Positions 56,349 through 64,000 of a stretch of DNA of 64,000 bases are shown here, piece after piece. Origin of the DNA: Mytilus edulis (lineage: Eukaryota; Mollusca; Bivalvia; Mytilida; Mytilidae). The translations under genes were made by a program, and so were the position numbers. Position 1 is the stretch's first letter. Every line of letters begins with the position of its first letter. The stretch spans positions 85,252,592 through 85,316,591 of the forward strand of contig NC_092347.1 of assembly GCF_963676685.1 (NCBI RefSeq), read 5' to 3'. The notes under the pieces were generated by a model that saw only the letters and a program-made list of their open reading frames with translations, had not been told where the DNA came from and searched no databases.

Positions 56349-59300
56349 TCAGTCAATCATAATGGCATCTCTAGAGTTTTCACCAGCTGAGTCCTGTATC
56401 AATCCATTTACTTTAGGTAGTTCTACATTTGTTTTCTCTATGTTCTTTAGAACAGGAGGCAGGACAGTTATATTTTCACCTGATTTACTACCTTCCTCTC
56501 CAGACTTTTGTGTTTTTACAGCTGTTTTTGGTATGTTAGATGATACTGTTTTTACAGCTGAGTTTGGTTTGGGAGACGATACTGGTTTTACAGCTGAGTT
56601 TGGTATGGGAGATGTTACTGGAATCAAAGCAACTCGCTTTTTACATTGTGGAGAAGTGAATGCTTTTTTGAAATCAGTTAATTTTCTTTGGTCAACTGGT
56701 ACCTTTTTATTTAGGGTAACAGTTTCATTAGGAGTGTCAGATGTCTCCATTTTTTCTGGTTCCTTGACAGTTATTTCCTTTTTCTTTTCTGCCTGAGCTG
56801 CCAGTATTTTAGCTTGAGCAGCAGCGTGCTGAGCTGCTATGGTTGAAGGAGACATTGGTCTAGCAAACTGAGTTATAGATGGCACTGGTGTCTTACGACC
56901 ACTTGGCGTAGTTTCTTCAGGTTTAACCTTGCCTGGTGTCTTAGCTGGTTTTGTAAGAGATTCCCAAGCTGATGGTATAGGCAAACCTTCACAGTTATAC
57001 TGTTTCAGTATGTCATCATGAACATACCAACAAATCTTTTTAAAATCAGCACGTTTCTCTCGTACAGCAATAGCTGTTATTTTGATTTCTAATTGTCTTT
57101 TTGATATAGCACAATTTGCGACGTCTGTCTCAGTTTCAGCAGTTATGGATACATTGGTGACATTTTCTTGTGACAGACTGGTATCCATAGCTTTGTTTTC
57201 CGTGTTGTCAACCTCCATACTCATATCTGCTGTACCTGTTGGTTCTTGTTCTCCAGTGGTTTTTGATTTCCAAAACAACCGAAATTCTTGAATTAGTTTT
57301 TTAATACCCATCAAATTTCCATGGACTAGTCTTATTAAGTCTGGCATTGCTGCAATGAAAAAATTGATAGCTTTTATTATTAAAAGTCTTCAATAAATAA
57401 CTATTATTAGAATTTTGCCTCAGACCGAATAAAGAAAGTTACAAACAATATATAAAACAATTTTTTTCATGAGGTACAATAACTTACTTGATTATTAATT
57501 ATATTTACCTTCTTCAGGAACCGGTTTTCTCTGTGGATTAACTTTTGGTGTGTCAACATTATTGTCACCAGAAGAGTTATCTCCCTTGACAACTTTGACA
57601 GGTTCATTGAAGGAGGTAGGAACTGGACTAGTTGTCAATAAGACTGCCTGAAAAAAACCAACAAGTACATTCAAGAATAAGACAACAAGAAACGTAGAAT
57701 AACAATATGTCACCCATCTCTGTTGAGGGTGCTATAATAAAAGGAACAAGATTGATGCCCCATCCGCACTATCATTTTCTATGATCAGTAGACCGTGAAA
57801 ATGGGATAAAATTTCTAATTTAGCGTTAAAATTAGAAAAATCATATCATAGGGAACATGTTTACTAAGTTTCAAGTTAATTGGACTTCAACTTCATCCAG
57901 AACTACCTCGACCAAAAACTTTAACCTGAAGCGGGACAGATGGACGGACACACAGACTACACTGCTACTTTTGCATAGGTACTTTTTCTGTACAAAAAGT
58001 CTGTTGTACTGGAAAATTACTTTTAAAATATAGTACTTTTTTAGTACTTTAAATTTATTGTAATATTTAGGTACCTGTTTTTTACAGTACTTGATTTGTA
58101 CTTAAAATTTAAGTACATATCAAGCACTTCAAAATAAAGGTACAAAATGAGTACCTAATATTTGAGGTACACATTTAGTACTACACAATTAAAGTACAAA
58201 TTGAGTACTTAAAATTTGAAGTACAAATCAAGTACTGCAAAAAAAAAGTACTTAAATATTACAATAAATTTAAAGTACTAAAACAGTACTATATTTTAAA
58301 AGTAATTTTCCAGTACTACAGATTTTTTGTACAGAAAAAGTACCTATGCAAAATTAGCAGTGTAGAAAACATAATGCCCATAAATGGGGCATAAAAAGTC
58401 AGAAGAAAAGCAATAGTTCAACCAACATTGTCAATGGGCTGAAATGGTAATAATAGGGGGGAAAATGGAGGAAAAGCAATATGTCACCTGACATTGTCCA
58501 TCAGGTAACATAATAATAATAAGAAAATATGAACGTACAGCAACAATATTTCACCCCAACTCTATTGATTGTGCCATAATAAGAACTGAGCAAAATCAAT
58601 AAGTCTCCAAACTGTGTGTAGGAGATTTAACAACGAATCTACAGTAGATGAATTTCACTTAAATAAATGCAAACAGAAAGTTCATATTTTTTTCCCTAAC
58701 AATACACCCCATCCCCCACTTGAAACTAAAAAGTATTGCGAAAAAAAGTGACGCCTTGGAGTAACAAAATCATATCATATTAAAGCTTGAACAACTGGTT
58801 TGTGAAATAAACTATTGTTTTCCCAGAGGAATTCAGTTAAAATGTACGGCAAATATCTTTTTTGGTATTATTGCCCATGAGATAACTCTCCAACAGAGAT
58901 CAAATGACATAGAAGTTAATAACTATGGGTCACTGAAAGGCCGTCAACAATGACCAAAACAAATATCCCAAAGAAAGCCAAAAAAGCTGAAATGACAAAA
59001 GTAAACCAATTCTAACGATAAAACTTTTGTTTATTTCCATCTAGCCTCTAACCTTATATTGTTCTAGCTGTTTACTAATCTCCTCTTGTAAAACATGTGT
59101 GGCTTGTTCCCAGAAACAACCAATTATCTTTGGTAAAACTGGTTTAGTCAATCTGTTTTGATCTGCCTCCCATCTGGTTGCCAGTTCATTACGTTTAATT
59201 TCCTGAAGCTCTGGAGATACCTGTAGATAAAATTATCAATAAATAAAATTCTTTAATTCTTTAAAACTAAGTCATATACAGCAATTTTTGAAAATGCATA

Positions 59301-62300
59301 CCTCTAAATAAGGATTTGAACTGCAGATATATATAGATAACAATATAGTTGTTCATCACTTTTAGGGTATCCTATTACCAGTTGTATATTTGGCTCCCAT
59401 GAAATCATTTTATGTAACACCTAAACAAAACATACTTCAGAGTTATACATCAACACATTCATCCTGATATATATTTGTTCCTTTCACATTTACCTCCTTG
59501 CTAACTTCCAACACCATTTTGGAAGATAAATATGTGATATATTATTCATCTTTACTTTTTTTTTCATTTTAAACAACCTCTCTTTAAAAAGTTACTTGTA
59601 ACCTATGCTATAGCTACCTATACTATTCCTCCTTACATTATTTGATTCACATCTTATTTCCTTGCCAGCATCTTTTATCTCTAATAGATACAAGTAAACT
59701 ACAATTTATATGTATTTAATCACCTTCATCCTTCTACATATACCCATAAAGAACCATATGTATTTACCTCAACATCACTGTTATCAAACCACAGATATCC
59801 ATTCATTCATCCTCGTCATTATCAATACATTTATCCAAATACAGATACCTCCCTATTTTTGTTACAACACTTTCCTCCTCTTCCTTCTCTAGATGAAGTA
59901 TCCATACTTTCCTCTTCGTCATCAACACATTCATCCTCATACAGATTACCTAGAGGAACCAACCATTCCTTTGTTCTCTTCATCGACACCTTCATTCATC
60001 CCTTACACCCTAGAAGAACCTCTTTCGTCCTATTCATCATCAACAACTTTAACCTCTGTAAGTTACCCTAGAGGAACAACCTATCCTTACCTCTTCGTCA
60101 TCCTTATCTACACCTTCATCATCAGACAGATACCCATGAGGAACTATGAAGTCGTCTTCTTCATCCTCATTGTCCTCTTCAACTTTTTCTTCCTCATCCT
60201 TTATAATAGAAAAAATAGACATTTGACTAAAAGATGGCTTCATTTTTTTCTGATACAATTAAAAGTTCAACTTAAAATTCTTCATCTTGAGTAATTAGAA
60301 ATGTGTAAGATCCCTGAAATGTTAATATTGCAAATTATAAACCAATCCTTAAATAAATTGCAACCATCAATGTTTTAATGGACTTGAAGCTCAACCACAC
60401 TCATAATTCATAGTATCTGCAAACCAGTAGTATGTGTGAAATAGGTCAGAATAGTGATCCCTTGCTTGTTACAACCAATTCATTGTTAAGTAGCATCTAA
60501 AAATGTGTGAAGAAAATACTAGTCAGAATATTGTAGTTTCAATATAGGTACTGTAGGTACCAAATCTAGAGTGATGTTATAACAAATATCTTCAGTCACT
60601 ACATTAATTGGCAAAAAAAATAACTACATATTGCCAGATATGATGACTAGTCTGTAATACCTTAACACAGATTTAGACTATTGTCTTAATCTTGCGTCTG
60701 AGCTACTAATATAAGGGAGAAAAAAAATAAGAGCCTAAAAACTGTATTGACAACTGTTTAATTTCAGAATGATGGACATGGGTACCACTATATATTCTAA
60801 ATCCTAAGAGGAAATGAAAGTGTGGTATAAAAGATAAACATATCACAATCAGAAACTAGCCTCTAAGATACATACATCACAATCAGATAGACTTTCTCCT
60901 GGCTCCTCTTCTTCCCAGTCATCATCGCTGTCATATTCATAATCAAATATTTCCTGTAAAAATAGAGATACAGACTGTGTAATATTAAAATCTCATTTTC
61001 CTATCCAACAGCAAAGCAAGGCTGGAATCATACTCCTTTTCTAACAAAAGGCCAAGACATCATTCATAATATGAAACAAAGCTAGACAATGGGAATTTAT
61101 ATGTGAATGATTGATCTTGAAATTTACAGTAAAACACGAATCTAAATGAATTTTAAAATAACTGACATTGAGAATTCCCTTAGAAATTGTCAACCTTCCT
61201 TTGGTAAAATTTGTTTTTATATGGAAAAGATTTAAATCATTACTGTAAATTCAGAAATTATTGCTGTAATTGTGAGAAATGCTACAGGGTTATAATCACA
61301 ATAATTAAATCTCGCATTTTTACTTTTTATGTATGAATCAAACAGGATTTTCCTGAATATCACAATAATTTAAAAACGTATTTTAGTTTGAAATGACAAA
61401 CTCACAATAATAAATGCATCCATTAATTTCCGAGTTTACAGTATATAAAACACTACCTTAAACACTCAATAGAAGAATTAAAATATTTCACATAAATTTT
61501 GTTCAATTACAATAAGCCCACAATTTATGTGTATAGATTTTATATATGTTTAATGCTACTGACTGAGTATATACAGATAAACAGGCCTTCAATCATCCAT
61601 ATGACTTACAGTATCTGTTTTAAATGGATTCCTTGGTCTGACATGTGAACTTTTCTTCCTATATGTTCCATAGTATGGTGGTCTGTAATTCATATGGAAC
61701 TGTAACAGTTTACATTTGTAGGTGACTTTCTTTACGGTCTCTGAATCATGGACCAATAATTCTACATCATCTTCTCCTATTGTCCTAGAAAATAATAATT
61801 TTTTTTTTTAACAAGAATGTGTGGCGATTATCCACAATAACAGAAAATAAGTATGCGATTAAAAGTCTTTTTTTAAGCAGTCATTGAAACATGGAGATGA
61901 TGTCAATATCGTTTTTGAAGGTATCCTGCACCTAAGAACTGGTAAAATGGTACAATGGTGAAAATATGAAGCGACTCAGATCTACACTACTTATAGTGAC
62001 TGGGCAAACAAGAGTGCACACGCTGAAATGTCTCACCTTCTATACTAATCATTGATATTGTGTTGATAGTCCTAAGTATAAAGCTAAGCTTTATTACAAC
62101 TGTCACATAAACTTAACATTAACCAAGATAACTAAACAAAGACCAATGAACCTTGAAAATGAGGTCAAGGTCAGATGAACCATGCCAGGAAGACATGTAC
62201 ATCTAACAATGCTCTTATACAATATATATAGTTGACCCATTACTTATAGTTTAAGAAAAATAGACCAAAACACAAAAACTTAACACTGCAATGAACCGTG

Positions 62301-63236
62301 AAAATGGGGTCACGGTCAAATAAAACCTGCACGACTGTCATAAAATATTTCCATATACCAAATATAGTTGACCTATGGCATATAGTATTAGATAAAATGA
62401 CCAAACTCAAAAACTTAACTTTGACCACTGAACCATGAAATGAGGTCAAGGTCACACGACATCTGCACGCTAGACATGTACACCCTATAATCATTCCATA
62501 CAACAAATATAGTAGACCTATTGCATATAGTATGAGAAAAACAGATCAAAACACAAAAATTTAACTATAACCACTGAACCATGAAAATGAGGTCAAAGTC
62601 AGATGACACCTGCCAGTTGGACATGTACACCTTACAGTCCTTCCATACACCAAATATACTAGCCCTATTGCTTATAGTAATTGAGATATGTACTTGACCA
62701 CCAAAACTTAACCTTGTTCACTGATCCATGAAATGAGGTCGAGGTCAAGTGAAAACTGTCTGACAGACATGAGGACCTTGCAAGGTACGCACATATCAAA
62801 TATAGTTATCCTATTACTTATAATAAGAGAGAATTCAACATTACAAAAAATTTGAACTTTTTTTTCAAGTGGTCACTGAACCATGAAAATGAGGTCAAGG
62901 ACATTGGACATGTAACTGACAGAAACGTCGTAACATGAAGCATCTATATAGAAAGTATGAAGCATCCAGGTCTTCCACATTCTAAAATATAAAGCTTTTA
63001 AGAAGTGAGCTAACGCCGCCGCCGGATCACTATCCCTATGTCGAGCTTTTTGTAACAAAAGTTGCAGGCTCGACAATAAAAAAATTATGTTAATACTCTA
63101 AATAACTGTTACTATCCTCTTTGCCAACCTTTACCCAAAATTTATAACTGTTCACTACTTACTTTGGAAAGGTTTTCTCTGATTTGCCAGTTTTCTTGCC
63201 ATTTTGAAGATCTTTAATATACAAAACATTAGATTC
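56349..63236 (-). CDS. CHAF1A: Chromatin assembly factor 1 subunit A, C-terminal part
   Basis: Seven exons, right to left: 63163-63236, 61610-61784, 60876-60953, 60091-60198, 59053-59220, 57509-57647, 56349-57349. GT/AG and in phase, 1743 nt, 580 aa plus stop. The first seen exon opens with an acceptor, so the N-terminal exons lie beyond the window. CHAF1A (p150) is the large subunit of the CAF-1 histone chaperone that deposits H3-H4 behind replication forks. Diagnostic blocks are CKLLQFHMNYRPPYYGTY, FDYEYDSDDDWEEEEPGE, DDFIVPHGYLSDDEG, and the C-terminal winged-helix region from MPDLIRLVHGN to about SAWESL. After that comes a Lys/Pro/Ser/Thr tail with a 13-residue repeat (PNSAVKPVSS-like, three times) and QRKLTDFKKAF, which resembles but does not fully match a PIP box. 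Introns contain several repeats. Confidence 0.95.
57751..58392 (+). repeat. ATGCCCC..GGGGCAT dispersed element, copy 3, interrupted
   Basis: Starts GATGCCCCATCCGCACTATC and follows the family order (ATCATATCATAGGGAACATG, AGTTTCAAGTTAATTGGACT, TTTAACCTGAAGCGGGACAG, GACGGACACACAGAC). It is then split by the 403-bp MITE at 57960 and resumes with GAAAACATAATGCCCATAAA and TGGGGCATAA. It lies in the CHAF1A intron between the exons at 57509-57647 and 59053-59220. Confidence 0.88.
57960..58362. mobile_element. Long-TIR MITE with TA target duplication
   Basis: The arms are over 120 bp. The left arm begins CACTGCTACTTTTGCATAGG and holds TACTTTTTCTGTACAAAAAG and AAATTTATTGTAATATTT; the right arm repeats these in reverse and ends CCTATGCAAAATTAGCAGTG. 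TA flanks both sides (57958-57959, 58363-58364), as for Tc1/mariner-type insertion. The centre is a series of (A)AGTAC / GTACTT motifs in both orientations. It interrupts an older repeat, which gives the relative age. Confidence 0.88.
58856..59025 (+). repeat. 'TATTGCCCATGAGATAACTCTCC' dispersed repeat copy
   Basis: GGTATTATTGCCCATGAGATAACTCTCC, TATGGGTCACTGAAAGGCCG, TCAACAATGACCAAAAC and ATGACAAAAGTAAACCAATTC-type blocks match 26083-26250 in order. It ends about 30 bp before the CHAF1A exon at 59053. Confidence 0.7.
61990..63080 (-). repeat. 'TTGACCTCATTTTCATGGTTCA' repeat, reversed copy
   Basis: In the CHAF1A intron between exons 61610-61784 and 63163-63236. Units read TGAACCATGAAAATGAGGTCAAGG, with CCATACACCAAATATA and ACATGTACACC. 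The right end carries GCCGCCGCCGGATCACTATCC, TGTCGAGCTTTTTGTAACAA and GTTGCAGGCTCGACAA, the reverse complement of the opening of 50480-51580. Two short ORFs (62240-62506, 62873-63076) are repeat-derived. Confidence 0.82.
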
Positions 63237-63374
63237 CTGAAACAAAAGAATGTTTTACAGACTGTTTGAATGGTCAATGTAATAAAAGAATAGCATTCCA
63301 ATCATCTGCTCTGATACTCATATTTTATCTGTCAAGAGGCAATAACTTATTTTTTGTTTTTTATTTCTTTTTGT

Positions 63375-63526
63375 AACTTTTCCCTCCCTTTCGTTACTTA
63401 ATTTGGGAAAAATCAATTTACCAATATGGATATACGTAAAATCGATTTTGGATAAACAAAACTTGCAGCAATTTTAACCCCCCCCCCCCCCCCCCCTCAC
63501 TACTTGTTTTCAGTTTTGATGTCGTC
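63375..63526 (+). repeat. Left-truncated second copy of the GGGACGACATC MITE
   Basis: TTAATTTGGGAAAAATCAAT, ACCAATATGGATATACGTAA, AATCGATTTTGGATAAACAA and AACTTGCAGCAA follow 21740-21830 closely. A run of 19 C replaces the shorter C-runs, and the right end is TTTTGATGTCGTCCC. The left inverted terminus is not found, so the copy is truncated or diverged. Confidence 0.75.
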
Positions 63527-64000
63527 CCTAAATATAAATTTAGTATAAACTTCTATTTCCAAGGGGCATGACTTTTGTAAAAAAAAGTTGCACTACATTA
63601 ATTAAGATCTTCCATAAATCTTTTTTATAAATTTCGTCGTGAGAGTGCTTTAACATTATGCTTTGTTCAATATAAATTAACTGTCAAAGGAACATTATTT
63701 CTGTCATAACAGTTGATTGGCATTGTGTTTTTAACTTTTAGATCAATATATGTAAAAGGAACAATGGAAAAGGCTGTCTAAAACAGAATTCAATAAAATT
63801 CAAAAATTCACAAAAATCTTGAAATGGGGGGGGTAAAAAATGTTTTTTTACAAAAAATCTAAAGGAGGCTACAATGTTTATTTTTTATATGTTTTAGACA
63901 AGGGTCTAATGAACAAATGCTTCTAAACAGATTTTAAATATCAGTCTGTTCATGGGAGATAATTGATATTGAAAATCGATTATTTTCAATTTTTCTTCTG
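63527..64000. other. CHAF1A intron running off the window
   Basis: AT-rich sequence without a recognisable exon of the minus-strand CHAF1A gene, RNA gene or transposon end. The next upstream exon must lie beyond position 64000, or be too short to see here. Confidence 0.5.

Noticed and set aside
56308-56796. 162-codon plus ORF
   Set aside because: It is antisense to the last CHAF1A exon, which has clear homology and splice support.
59859-60294. Plus-strand ORFs of 70 and 133 codons
   Set aside because: They are partly antisense to the acidic CHAF1A exon at 60091-60198; Glu/Asp codons read backwards give Ser/Phe/Leu-rich shadows.

Overview
The window looks like nuclear DNA of a bivalve mollusc, most likely a marine mussel (Mytilus or close relative). 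It is AT-rich, its genes are split by many introns with GT/AG borders, and it is crowded with MITEs, minisatellites and dispersed repeats of a mussel-like kind. The genus is inferred from repeat style and gene content, not proven. There is no sign of bacterial, organellar or viral genes.

Five protein genes can be rebuilt exon by exon, with reading phase kept across every junction. (1) A FAM221B-like cysteine-rich protein on the minus strand (8472-12283, 7 exons, 327 aa). (2) EIF3J, translation initiation factor eIF3 subunit J, on the plus strand (13596-23236, 9 exons, 234 aa). (3) A DUF1761-family small membrane protein on the minus strand (35714-38152, 2 coding exons, 140 aa). (4) SNAPC3, a subunit of the snRNA-activating protein complex, on the plus strand (40015-49084, 9 exons, 387 aa). 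(5) The 3' part of CHAF1A, the large subunit of chromatin assembly factor 1, on the minus strand (56349-63236, 7 exons, 580 aa seen; the N-terminus lies beyond the right edge). FAM221B/EIF3J and DUF1761/SNAPC3 are head-to-head pairs with about 1.3 and 1.9 kb between start codons. I see no operon-like or defence-like linkage. EIF3J, SNAPC3 and CHAF1A serve translation, snRNA transcription and chromatin assembly, and their adjacency looks incidental.

Region by region: 1-2.7 kb holds a nested stack of DNA transposons with readable target-site duplications. 2.8-3.9 kb has degraded repeats. 3.9-6.4 kb is a 57-bp satellite with a 114-bp higher-order unit. 6.9-7.0 kb is a 113-bp hairpin MITE. 8.5-12.3 kb is FAM221B, followed by a broken LINE 3' end (12.5-13.0 kb). 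13.6-23.2 kb is EIF3J, whose introns carry a 1.4 kb Harbinger-like element, a SINE-like piece, a broken reverse transcriptase and two further MITE-type elements. 23.3-35.7 kb has no gene I can support; it holds dispersed repeats, several MITEs and tandem arrays (68, 160, 107, 98 and 24 bp periods). 35.7-38.2 kb is DUF1761. 40.0-49.1 kb is SNAPC3, with a tandem duplication of an exon end plus its splice donor. 49.1-56.3 kb is repeat-rich without a gene. 56.3-63.2 kb is CHAF1A, with a MITE nested inside another repeat in one intron.

I did not find a convincing new multigene system. The most informative material is the transposon record: at least ten short DNA elements with inspectable terminal inverted repeats, most with flanking duplications, in several families, including two elements with inward-pointing subterminal motif arrays.
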